Shown here: piece after piece, positions 1 to 10,452 of the stretch | Position numbering within the stretch: position 1 is the first letter of the stretch | Layout: every line of letters starts with the position of its first letter | Assembly: GCA_946902985.2 (NCBI GenBank) | Contig: OX336395.1 | Location: 288,481,065-288,545,064, forward strand | Origin: Meconema thalassinum | Taxonomy: Eukaryota > Arthropoda > Insecta > Orthoptera > Tettigoniidae | Length of the DNA stretch: 64,000 bases | Direction of reading: 5' to 3' | Made by a program: the position numbers and the translations under genes | The notes under the pieces: generated by a model | Databases searched by the model: none | The model's input: only the letters and a program-made list of their open reading frames with translations | What the model was told of the DNA's origin: nothing

Positions 1-295
1 TACAGAAAGAGATGGAAGTTAGTTGGTTAGTTATTGTTGTATTAAGGGGCGGAACTACGAGTTCATCTGCCCCGGAGATGGAATGTTGGATGACACCTGT
101 TGAGATACCGTTGTCATAGTTACCGCTTGCATTCCTTGATTAGCTTATTAAATAAAATTATTTTTCAGGTATTATCTCCGAAACTGTTAGTTTTAAAGCC
201 TTAAAAGGTACTTTTCGGGGACGCTTTTGGGTCCCCGAGTTTTGTTTCTGACACCGAGGGGCTGAAAATGAGCTTCGTCTCGTCCTTTTACGCCA
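1..295. other. Unassigned sequence before the first LINE
   Basis: No gene or repeat was recognised here. Reading frames are short on both strands, and the stretch ends at the probable target-site duplication of the adjacent LINE. Confidence 0.4.
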
Positions 296-305
296 TAATA
301 TAATA

Positions 306-2673
306 ATTATTTATTTATTTAGCGTATGATGAATACAATATTATATATAATATATACAGTACAACCTCCATCTCAAGTTCATAACTAGAGTTCTATGTTT
401 AAAGTGGAGAGCCAGAGAAGGGCTTCGCTTGAGACACAGTTTAAGTCTTCTATAGAGCCTCTATATGCACGTAAAGGACACTCGAATGTAATGTGGTCCA
501 CTGTCTGTTCCTCTTCTCCGCAGTCACATTGAGGTGATGACTTCCATCCCCATTTGAAGAGAGTGGCTCCACATCTACCTTGGCCGGTCCTAATACGGTT
601 TAGCGTCCTCCACTGTCGTCTAGGAAGGGAAAATCCATCAGGGCACTTGCAGGGGTTCTTAATGATGTGATGGTTCGGTAACGAGGATTGCAGATGCTAT
701 TGTTCTTTCCAGGCGTCCGATACAATAAAGGAGGTGTCCTGTAGAATCATTGCAGTACGCCAAGAAGGGTGTCTGGATTTCAGTCTTTTGGTTGGAGAAG
801 CTGCTATATCAGAATGAATAGGGAGTTGAGGATTGTTTTCTATTTTCTTCCATAAGTTAAGCAGTGACTGTGATCTTCTTAGGGATGGAGGTGGTATGTG
901 GCTTAGGGTGTGAAGCCAGTGTGTGTTAGTAGGTCGGATGCACCCTGTAATGATACGCATTGCCTGGTTCAGCTGGGTGTCTACTAGTCCAATGTGAGCA
1001 CTGTTAAGCCAAGTTGAGCAACAATATTCAGCGACGGAATAAGAAAGTGCAAGAGCAGTGGATCTCAGGACTTGAGCATTAGCACCCCATGATGTACCCG
1101 CCAGCTTTTGAAGGATGTTATTCCTGGTCTTGATCTTGGCTGACACATTGCAGAGGTGATTCGTGACACCCAGGTATTTTGGGTTACTACAGTATTGTAG
1201 ATTCTCTCCTCTGAATGGTATGGTTGGTTTGTACCCAGAACTTCTATTCCGCAAGTGGAAGGTAGACACAACAGTTTTCTGATGGTTTGGTCTAAGATTG
1301 TTCTGATGAAAGTAGCTGTCTAGGATCTTTAAGTCTGATGTAAGCATCGACTCAGGCTCGTCGTAGCGTTGGTGTTGGGCGACCAATGCGATGTCATCTG
1401 CATAGATGATTTTTTTAATTTCGTTGCTGGGAGATCATATGAGTACAGGTTGAATAGTAGAGGGGCCAATACAGAGCCCTGAGGGAGTCCACCATTTATC
1501 CTATGTACTTTACTCCTGGAGTCTTCTGAAAATATCTGAAAGTATCTATTACTCAGCATGTTACTGAGTAATGTGGTGAGTTTCAGGCAAGGGATGATAC
1601 TGATAAATTTAAGAAGGAGCTTATCTTGCCACACGGTGTCATATGCAGCTGTCAGATCTAAGAAAACACCCGTGCTTACCATTTTGTTCTCAAAGCCATT
1701 TTCAATATGGGTAACTAGTGCTAAAACCTGTTCATCACATCCACGTCCAGGTCTGAATCCAGCCTGCTCGACTGGAATATGCTGATTGATTGTCGCAGAG
1801 ATACTGTTATGTATCAGCCTTTCCAGAAGCTTCATTGTGACACTGAGGAGTGCTATTGGCCGGTAACTCTCACCTTTGTTGGGTCCTTAGATGTTTTTAA
1901 TACAGCTACTATTTTTGTCTTCTTGAAGAGTGAAGGTAGGTGTCCTGTCTCTAGAATGTTCGTGAGGAAGTTAGTAAGCCATTTGACAGCAGCTGGTCCA
2001 AGATGTAGAATGAACTCTGGATATATACCATCAGCACCTGCCACTTTCCCAGGTTTTAAACTTTCTATGGCCTGCTTAGTTTCTTGTGGTTGAAATGGGA
2101 CAGAGAATTCAGAGGATCGCAGGGCCAAACGTTTCTTTTCCTTGAAGAGTTGCTTTACGTGTCATCTATGATGCTTTTCAACTGAAACCTTTGAGGTAGA
2201 GATCATATGCTTGGCCATGTCATTTAGACTGATGCTTGTTTTTGGTCTAATTTTGCTGTTTGATGTGTCCAATTTCCTGATCAGGCTCCAAGCTTCCCTG
2301 CTGGAGTGAGTGAAGTCTACTGACTCAACAGTTTCTTGCCAAATTTTCTTCCTGTTTTCATCTAGGGATTGTAAAAGTTCAGAAGCCGTATTTGGATCAC
2401 CATTGGCCTCAAATTCTTTGAAGAGCCTTTCACTTTCCTCGTTCCAGCCGGGGATGTATTGTTTACGATATACTCTTGGGATACATCGTTTTGCCGTACT
2501 TTTAACTACACCGATGAATCTGCTGTAGTTTCTATGGATAGGTCTTATCCATCGCAGGTTGGAGTCAATCTGTTTAGAAAATTCATCCCAATTGGCCTTT
2601 TTAAAATTCCATCTCTGTTTCGGGCAGGAGTGAACAATAGGCACAAGCAATCCAGACTGGAGAATTATTGGTC
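306..2673 (-). mobile_element. 5'-truncated non-LTR retrotransposon (LINE), jockey/CR1-like
   Basis: Read on the minus strand, this stretch runs from the region between endonuclease and reverse transcriptase, through the transferase and its C-terminal zinc knuckle, to a short 3' UTR. The 3' end is an AAAT-type simple repeat near 306-322. The sequence TAATATAATA occurs at 296-305 and again at 2674-2683, which I read as the target-site duplication; because it is AT-rich this is moderate evidence. The endonuclease is missing, so the copy was truncated at insertion. A related but distinct copy lies at 29751-30949. The clade is inferred from the domain order and the motif VEQAGFRPGRGCDEQV; RTE-type relatives cannot be excluded. 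Confidence 0.75.
385..2650 (-). pseudogene. Reverse transcriptase ORF2 remnant of the LINE
   Basis: A broken reverse transcriptase that would copy LINE RNA at nicked chromosomal DNA. In minus-strand order, 2650-2162 gives the linker before the transferase. 2128-1853 gives the first fingers motif (SLKPGKVAGADGIYPEF). 1835-1400 gives the palm with FLDLTAAYDTVW and LPQGSVLAPLLFNLY. At about 1390-1410 the catalytic YADD (IIYADDIALV) is intact. 1386-697 covers the thumb and C-terminal part (KYLGV, SVAEYCCSTWLNSAH). A frame change then leads to the zinc knuckle CDCGEEEQTVDHI at about 490-530 and a stop at 385-387. At least four frame changes separate these blocks, so it cannot make a whole protein. 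Confidence 0.85.
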
Positions 2674-2683
2674 TAATATAATA

Positions 2684-5614
2684 TTATAGGGATTTATTAG
2701 AACTTCCGTACCACATCCGCACGTGTAAATCACGTCAAAATAATCTAGATTACCCCTTGACCCCCTAAAAGTGCATTATATGTATTGAAGAATTTTACAG
2801 CTCAATTTGATTCCGTGATAACCTTATAGCCGTTTGCAAACTTTCACAGTGAAGCCAAAATTGTAGAATTCCGTAGAGCTTTCTAATATTAACATGTGAT
2901 ATTTTCCTTACTGCAAGACATAACTAAAGAATGAAGTCGAGTGCATCATGCCACTCGACCGATTCGAAGAAATACGCAGATCCGCGTTTTGCATACGGTA
3001 GGATTACTTTCTCCATGTCAGTGATACATGTGATGTAAATAATATAATGCACCGTACTGACTAACCAATCTAATTCAAGTCAGAGGCGGCTGGCGAATAA
3101 TCGCTCTGGGTGTTGCACTATTTTCATTAAGAGGGGGGGGGGGTGGTAGGGTAAAAGACTGCTTAATATCAGAGAAAACTCTATTCAATTGCACGATAAA
3201 ATGAAGGAACCTCATTCATCACGAGTGTCGCAGTTCATAGAACATCACATTGTCATCGGATTAAAGTTAGTCTTCATGAAAACCTTCACGAGAACAAAAC
3301 AACGTAAGTTATACACGAGGGCGAGAGAGAACCGCGAGTATGCGCAAGCCAGTTGACGGAGATTCTCGGTTGTCTCCGTCTGCGCCTCAGATCCCTTGTT
3401 GCAAACAGCGGGCAACGACCAGCCGAGTTAACTAATGGAAACTGACTTACTCGGTCTAGCATCTCTGCCATACTCTTCACTATTGATATCTGGTCGGTGC
3501 TTGGGGCTGGCAACGAACAAACGGACGAGCGCTCCTAGACAGTTGGCGCACTTTGCCTTCTCAGACAGTTCACAGTGACTTACTATGATATTTCCTGAAT
3601 TATTAAAGAACAAAATTATGAATTCCTATAGCCTACATATAAAAGGAAACGTACAGCTTTTATTACTAAAAATATTAATACAGTATCGTATTGATTGTTT
3701 TTCGTAAAGAAATCTGGTCGTTGTGCAACACTGCAACCTTATTACCGGCCACCACTGATACAAATACGTTTGAGATTTTAAATGTATGTACCATGTTAAC
3801 GCTACCGTGCCCTTAAAGATGGGAACATTAGCCTTCTTATATTCAATAACTGGCATTGTTCTTAATGTTGTTGCTTTGTTTGGGAACCGGTTTAAACTTC
3901 ACCCCTTGTATTTGACGGTGAGTGAAAGTCTAATATCAAATGGGGTGTTAGTAGGCGAGTGTGTATAAGTAATGTTATTTTAGAGTACCGTAGTTTCGAG
4001 ACGAGTGCCCTGGTAGATGAAACATGGTACCAACGTGGCATTTCCCTGAAATTAGTGTTGAAATTATTACACTCAGGATGGCTGCTGTCAGCGCAAGCGT
4101 AAATTGAGGTACTCAGCTAGACAGATGGGTTAAGCATCAAATGAATACATTGTGTCCTTTCATACAATGCATGCCATGTAGACCTATAAACTTACATCGA
4201 TATTGGAGGTATTTTCACAAAATTGCACATCTATGGTGTTCAGATCTTCCAAATTTTTCATAGGAGCTTGGAATGGAAAAGCGCTGCTCACGAATATATA
4301 TCATAGCATATATATTTCATAGGTACCCTTCATTTATAAGTTTATATTCTTATGCTGGTTCCCAGAATTGTCAGTCTATGGCACAGACTAGGCTTAAATA
4401 TGCAATTGTGATTTTCACAGTTAAGGATAAGAGGATATAGTTTTGAAAATTGCTGGTTGTGACGATTAAGCATCAAAACGAACTGAATCTTTGTTCTGTG
4501 AATCTACACCTCCCATAAGTACCGTACCGGTACATGTTACGCATCCAAACTTGCTTGCCTTGCAAGAGGGTTCCATTGAAAACATTATGAAGTCTATCAC
4601 CTTTAAATTCACAATTTTGTCTACATTAGATTGAGGGTGAGAGTCTGGTACTGTATTATAAATATTGCTTAGACTGTAGAAAATGTGTCACTACAGGTTA
4701 AGAATCTATAACATCAATGGTAGATTGTTGTTCATTCGTAGAAATAATCGCTTTGTGCACAAGAAATGAGCTACCGTACTATTGCATACCTTAAGAATGA
4801 AAATTTACCGTACAGAATTTTTGGGCACGAATAATGATCACGGGAAGGCGAGAGTACCGGTACCGTGCTCGTTTAATACAGATACTGGACAGTAAATGAT
4901 CCAATATTGTAAACATGACCTTACATGACCAGTGTTTTACTAGTAATCAAAAGAAACCGTATTTTATTCGTTAAAATCCGCAAGTGGTGTTGCAATGTCT
5001 AAAATGATCTACAGAACGCGCTTTCATATTGCCACTGGAGAAGTGGGGTGGCAAAAGTTATAGCCACTAGTGATAGTTATGGAGAACCATACGGTAATAA
5101 TTAACACTAGGCATAACCATATTGAAAATTGGATCTATGTCTCCATCGATGATTTAATGTATTACACAATTAGAACCATTTTTAAAATGTAAATACATAT
5201 TACGTCAGCAACATTAAATAAATTTTATATTGTAGTCCTAACAGTTGTTGACTACCAGTAACTTCCACTTATGAAATAGTTTGAAAAGGTATTGACTCCC
5301 AGAATAGTAACGTACTGTATGAACATCATGTAAATGACAAATGTCAATCCAAGTGCATGTGCAGGATCGAGGTTCATCACTCCCGAACAATTTTTTTAAA
5401 AGAGTTTGTGTTGCCAATAACCAATTGAGAATTATAGACGCCGATGTCTTAACTGAGTTGTCCAGCCATTTTCTGAATATTCAACTTTGAACTCTAGTCT
5501 AGAGCCGTTTCTGGGCCATTAATCTAGATGCTAGATCACCTGACGGCCGTAAAAGATAAATATCATCAGAGCAGGATCAGTCATACAAGGTACGGTATCA
5601 CCTACCGTAGTTGG
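2684..5614. other. About 2.9 kb with no recognised gene
   Basis: Composition is AT-rich with many stops in all frames. A short poly-G tract lies at 3134-3142. At 3819-3917 an ATG opens 33 hydrophobic-rich codons that end at a good GTGAGT splice donor; this is the only exon-like signal I see and no family was recognised. No repeat family shared with the rest of the window was found. Confidence 0.4.
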
Positions 5615-5617
5615 TTA

Positions 5618-5638
5618 TAGGAACCGTGCGAATGCGAG
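5618..5638 (+). repeat. Left terminal inverted repeat of the two-gene transposon
   Basis: TAGGAACCGTGCGAATG followed by CGAG pairs with the end at 20351-20372. It is preceded by TTA. A CTCF-like core (GGCGCCCCTAGCGG) follows at about 5651-5664, upstream of the first ATG. Confidence 0.75.
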
Positions 5639-5725
5639 ATTTGTAGTTGCTGGCGCCCCTAGCGGAAGCAGCGACAACAGCGTGGAGGGAGGCCGCTGAC
5701 AGGGCAGATCAACGGAGCCATTGCA

Positions 5726-5989
5726 ATGAGCTTGCAAAACAAACGTGTAAAGCTTAATGAAGGCAAGCACAATAAAATGACTTTGACAGAAGCACCAGCT
5801 ACTGTAAATAATGTAGGATTTCAGGCGGCGCATCACATACATTATTTCCGGAAATCAACACTAAAGAAAGGAGAAGGTTTAAATAGCAGTAATCACATGT
5901 TTGACATGAAGAAAATATTAGGGAAAGAAATATACAAGTGCATAAGGGAAACGAGTGTTAACCAGTCACCATACAACGATAAAAATTAA
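5726..5989 (+). pseudogene. First exon of the SWIM/YqaJ gene of the transposon
   Basis: An open frame of 87 codons starts at the ATG at 5726, about 110 bp inside the left end of the transposon. It ends with a stop one base before a plausible donor (AAG followed by GTAATT at 5990). The product is basic and lysine-rich with no domain that I recognise. The placement, the donor, and the T-rich intron ending in TTAATTACAG at 6077 suggest it is the N-terminal exon of the SWIM/YqaJ protein. The stop just before the donor would break the joined frame, in keeping with the decay seen downstream. Assignment to this gene is inference from position. Confidence 0.5.
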
Positions 5990-6081
5990 GGTAATTTGTT
6001 ATATCTTGTTGATACTATGGTCAGTGCTATTTGCAGTATTCAATAATTAATTAATGAATTTATTTATTTAATTACAGATTT

Positions 6082-6410
6082 GGAAGCCTCCGTGGTTTAG
6101 GCGGCAGCACGCCGGCCTCTCACCGCTGGGTCCGTGGTTCAAATCCCGGTCACTCCATGTGAGATCTGTGCTGGACAAAACGGAGGCAGACAGGTTTTTC
6201 TCCGGGTACTCCGGTTTTCCCTGTCATCATTTCATTCCAGCAACACTCTCCACTATCATTTCATTTCATCTGTCATTCATTTAATCATTGCCCCAGAGGA
6301 GTGCGTCAGGCCTCGACAGCCGGCACAGTCCATATCCTCGCCGCTAGTTGGGGGCTTCACTCATTCCATTCCTAACCCGGTCGGAGACTGGAAGCAGGCT
6401 GTGGATTTTC
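6082..6410 (+). mobile_element. tRNA-derived SINE (family A), inserted on a splice acceptor
   Basis: The 5' head resembles a tRNA: an A-box-like TGGTTTAGGCGG near 6093 and a B box GGTTCAAATCC near 6136, followed by a body ending GTGGATTTTC. The 12-bp sequence AATTACAGATTT flanks it at 6070-6081 and 6411-6422. This target-site duplication contains the intron acceptor CAG, so the acceptor now exists twice. A second copy of the family lies in reverse orientation at 9557-9890. Confidence 0.92.
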
Positions 6411-6418
6411 AATTACAG

Positions 6419-7597
6419 ATTTACTGTAAAATGAACATTATTGCAGTTGATTGTGAATGCAAGGCTGGTCAGTCAAGGCGCCCTAAGCACGTTGCTGCAT
6501 TGTGTTTTTCCATCAACTGCGAGAGGGACTCCTCCAAAACAACCACTGTACAACAGTGGGGAAAACCAAAGTGTGCTGGTGAAAACCTGTATTCGAAAAG
6601 GGAGAGCATGGAGGACCTATTAAAACAAAACTTGCACATTACTGAACACGCAGAATCGACTACTTTCAACAAAGCTGGTTTGTACCAGCAAATAAAACAT
6701 ACCGATTGTGCCATCACTAATATACTCGAAGCTGAATGCGAGAGTGAAAATTACGTGATAGCAAGTTCCATTGTCCAGAAAGTGATAGTTGATGCTGTAG
6801 AACGCAATGTGAGTGAAGACTTTGTCAATATTCTTAGTGAACTTGGAGATCAGAATGCCTGTGCAGTTTATAGGGGCTATTTTGTTACGAATATGTCCGG
6901 TGTTACGTTATCACTAAAACCAATAAATCACCTAAATGTGCTGCCTCAATATGTGCAAAGATTTTACAATGCTAACGCTTAAGTTACTAAACAACAAATA
7001 TACAAAATTGCATTTGGTACAAGGTTTCAATATCGTTGTGCTGCATGGTTTAAGCAAAGGAAATTGGGCTTATCCACCAGCCAGCAAGCACACCAGATAG
7101 AGACACTGAGAAGTGGTGATTACGATTCTTTCCAAGATCCTTAGCACACCTGCGATAAAATATGGTAGGAGCACCGAACAAGTAACAGTAGCTGAATACT
7201 GCAAACTGTATGACTGTTGTGGTTGTGGATCAAACAAGAACAGCCACGGTTGTGTTCGAGTCCTGGCGGCAAAGTAGTTCACTCCGATGGATTTATTCTC
7301 TTGGAAGTAAAGTGCCAATTTTTGTGCCAAGTAAAGCCTGTTGTTCAAAAAAACTCAAGCAATGTGTCATATCTGTATGTTACACATGAATGTGAAGTTA
7401 AAGTTAAAGAGAGTCACAAACACTACACTCAAGTGCAGTATGTTTTAAACGTTAACTTTTGTGAACTATTTGTGTACTCACCTAATGGAAGCACTCTAGT
7501 GAAACTTTTTAGGAACGAACAATTTCTGCGTTACGTAATTACCTTATTAGAAAGGTTTTATTTTGAACATTACCTGCAATTAATTCAGAATCTGTAG
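6419..7597 (+). pseudogene. SWIM zinc finger plus YqaJ exonuclease, decayed
   Basis: Starts at the downstream splice acceptor (AG ending at 6418). The SWIM motif is CECKAGQSRRPKHVAA at about 6455-6500: two cysteines and the histidine remain, but the third zinc ligand reads Pro (CCT), where a Cys is expected. The frame stays open to the stop at 6982. Pieces of the YqaJ nuclease follow in changing frames: IKYGRSTEQVTVAEY near 7155-7200, CSSPGGKVV near 7250 (SPDG expected, so the catalytic Asp is now Gly), LEVKC near 7300 (E-x-K kept), and HKHYTQVQYVLN with LERFYFEHYL up to the stop at 7597. YqaJ enzymes are phage-type recombination exonucleases, and in this setting a role in transposition is likely. 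Frameshifts plus two lost key residues make this copy non-functional. Confidence 0.82.
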
Positions 7598-7680
7598 ATG
7601 TTTTCCTAACCCCAGAATGGTCGCTACGGTTAATGTCACACCACTATACCATTAAAAAAATTGTCAAGTTGTTTTAAGAA

Positions 7681-7861
7681 TTATTCATTCGATTTAATTA
7701 GAGTGGCGCAAACATTCGCCGAGACACCAACAATGTGAACAATTGTATCGATATGAGACAATCAATCTATTGTGATTTCATTACTCGATATTTAAAAAAC
7801 TTTCATTCTCTGAATGGCCCTTTCTACGTGGATTCGTACTGACGCTATGTTATACGTTGTT
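7681..7861 (-). pseudogene. C-terminal piece of the THAP/DDE transposase (catalytic Glu)
   Basis: The minus strand reads NIASVRIHVERAIQRMKVF and then, after a frame change, a tail with TIVHIVGVSANVCATL and a stop at 7681-7683. RIHVERAIxR is the conserved block that supplies the third acidic catalytic residue (Glu) in DDE_Tnp_4 transposases. The piece joins exactly to the rest of the gene at 16338 once the 8.5-kb TIR element and one duplicated target site are removed, giving a sensible reading across the junction. It converges on the SWIM/YqaJ gene, whose stop is at 7597. Confidence 0.88.
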
Positions 7862-9268
7862 AGTAGGGGGGGGGGGGGGGGGGGGGTGAAAGGTTTAAAA
7901 TAGTGACACTAGCCGCTCGGCTACGCTGACCTTTTATGTATATTTCGCGAAACCATGGACTTGCAACATATTGTTGGACTCGGGCTGACGTCCTCTTTCC
8001 TATGGACGACTCGTTATATTTTTCAAATGATTTTTGAAAATTTTTGTTTTTGAAAGTAGGCGATAGTTTAAAAACCAAACATGATAGAACGTTGTTCCAT
8101 GGTTCAAACGAATGGTCTTTATGTCCTTTATTTTTTAGAATAAAACTTTTTTATTTTTATGTTTTTTTGAAAAGTTCAATTTTGAAATTCCTATATTTTG
8201 GAAACTAACAAGTTTGTTTGACGTAAATGAATGGTCCCTACCCCCTCTACCACCAAAATAAATTTCAAATTTCTAGGATAAAAACTGTTGGCGCTGGGAT
8301 GACGTCCTCGTTGCTAAGAATGTGTGTTAATATAAAAAAAATTGAAAAGTCTTGATTTTGAAATTGGCGCTATTTTGGAAACGGTGAAATTTGGAAAAAA
8401 GAATGTTTGACGTTAATGTAAGGTGGCTATGCCCTCCAGGAGGCCAGCAAGTTTCAAGCGTGTAGGAGGAAACATATGATAGCCTACTTTCTTGCGAACA
8501 TTGGTGATAATTGGCGAATGGATGGTCGGATGTTAACGAATGAGGTATTGATGGCGTTGGGGTGACGGGCGCTTTGCTCTGGACCACGTATTATATTTTT
8601 TTTTTGAAAATTTTTGATTTTAAAAGTAGACTATAGTTTTAAAACCAAACTTGATATAACGTTGTTCAATAGTTCAAGCAAATGGTCTCTATGACCTTTA
8701 TGTTTTTATAATAAAACTTTTTTAATTTTTGAGATTTTTTGAAAACACTTAAATTTTAATTTTTACTATTTTGGAAACTAACAAGTTTACACATAAATTT
8801 GTTTGACATAAATGAAAGATCTCTAACCCATCTGCCATGAAAATAAATGTCAAGCCTCTAAGACAAAAACTATGCATTTAGAAAAATATATATATATTTT
8901 TTTAAAGAGTGTTTGTAGACAGAGAGCCGGTAGCGCTTGAAGTATGTTACAACGAGGCTATGACTGGCCATGGCGAATACAGGAAATGGCTATTTAGACG
9001 GGGCAGCAGGGAGAGGGAGCGCTTTTTGATATTTTCCTATATGACAAACGAATGAAGGTGAATATTTTCAAAAAATCCCTTTTTACAGATATTTCCTATG
9101 ACGAATATTTCAAAAATTTCTCATGGCGATTTCGACGACCGTGCCCGGAAGAAATGAATTGCTATTTTGGTGGGATGGTGGGGCGGCTTATTTTGACGGT
9201 TGGTTTTGTGATATTTCCTATGACGGATGGGGGCGAATATTTGAAAATGTGTTAAGTTTGCTAGGATG
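7862..9268 (+). repeat. Left 1.4-kb terminal inverted repeat
   Basis: It begins with a 21-base G run (7867-7887). The following GTGAAAGG and the block up to about 9268 match the reverse complement of 14838-16337 almost throughout, with small indels. The repeat is built from related modules: 7975-8320 and 8555-8880 share the order gap-GAAAATTTTTG, AAACCAAAC, AACGTTGTTC, GGAAACTAACAAG, and the stretch between them is a more diverged third copy. Only one or two short spurious ORFs occur. Confidence 0.88.
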
Positions 9269-9556
9269 TTTTTACCCTGAATGGGGATCTTTAGCATGCT
9301 AGTAAACGGTAATAAGCGAGACTGCTGTCTGGCACAGTAAATGGTTTTAGAATATGGAAACCTATAACATTTGCTCGACCAAGTCACGTGCAAGTACGCA
9401 AAGAGACAAAACGGTAAGGTCATTGGCCTGAAATGTTATAAACTAAATATTGAACTGGGTAAATTCATGTATTTTAAGTGAAAGTATGTGGTTAACATGA
9501 TCATGTATTGAAGATAGCCGTTTGCTAGTAATTATTATTACAGTAAAATGTTTAAT

Positions 9557-9890
9557 GAAAATGAAAATCCACAGCCTGCTTCCAGTCTCCGACCGGGTCA
9601 GGAATGGAATGAATGAAGCCCCCATCTAGCGGCGAGGATATGAACTGTACCGGCTGCCGAGGCCTGACGCACTCCTCTGGGACAATGATTAAATGAATGA
9701 CAGATGAAATGAAATGATAGTGGAGAGTGTTGCTGGAATGAAATTTTGACAGGGAAAACCGGAGTACCCGGAGAAAAACCTGTCTGCCTCCGTTTTGTCC
9801 AGCACAGATCTCACATGGAGTGACCGGGATTTGAACCACGGACCCAGCGGTGAGAGGCCGGCGTGCTGCCGCCTAAGCCACGGAGGCTTC
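9557..9890 (-). mobile_element. tRNA-derived SINE (family A), reverse copy inside the TIR element
   Basis: Same family as 6082-6410, with the tRNA-like head at the right end (B box complement GGATTTGAACCACGG at about 9829-9843). The 17-bp sequence ACAGTAAAATGTTTAAT flanks it at 9540-9556 and 9891-9907, an exact target-site duplication. It inserted after, or travelled with, the 8.5-kb TIR element. Confidence 0.92.
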
Positions 9891-10072
9891 ACAGTAAAAT
9901 GTTTAATAATGATAATAATTTTTATAATAATAATAAGATACACACGTTTTGAATGCTACAGAACTGTGTTGCTTGCTTGCACTCAATACACGACCTGGCC
10001 AGGCCTTATCAGAGCGACTGCTGATAACACAACAATGTCTATGTGGGCAGGAAGTAAAGGGTCAGGTTACTT

Positions 10073-10200
10073 GGCTGGTAGAGGCTAGAAGATCTGTCGT
10101 TTAAGCGGACCTGGTAGAGGCTAGGAGATCTGGCGTTTAAACACAAAGACCGCCATTTTGGTTCCTAGACAGCCGTTCAACCTATGTATAAGAGGCGGCC
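10073..10200 (+). promoter_or_regulatory. Possible promoter of the IAP transcript (YY1-type sites, TATA-like box)
   Basis: Two copies of GCCATTTTGG (10152-10161 and about 10197-10206) are reverse complements of the YY1/Pho core AAAATGGC. A TATA-like TATGTATAAGAG lies at 10183-10194. A 32-bp direct repeat (CTGGTAGAGGCTAG start) occurs twice at about 10073-10142. The stretch lies 250 bp upstream of the first splice donor of the spliced ORF. Promoter function is inferred from motifs and position. Confidence 0.35.
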
Positions 10201-10452
10201 ATTTTGGATCCTTATTAAAAACCTGAAACTAGTATAAAGTACACGAATCTTATTCAGATTGAGGAATGTGGGGAGGCGTGGGAACACATGTGAGAGAGAC
10301 AACATTCCAAGGTCAAAACGCTGAGAAAATGCAACTCTCTCTGTTGCTAGGCTAACTGTTAACGATTGCGTTAGTGATGCACTTGCCATTTTAGCTAACG
10401 GACGTATACAATGGAGCTCTGAACTGAACTTTGGAAAAAAGCCTCTTTGTTG

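Noticed and set aside
9552..9839. 95-codon minus-strand ORF similar to the one at 6134
   Set aside because: It is the translation of SINE family A; the similarity reflects the SINE, not a protein family.
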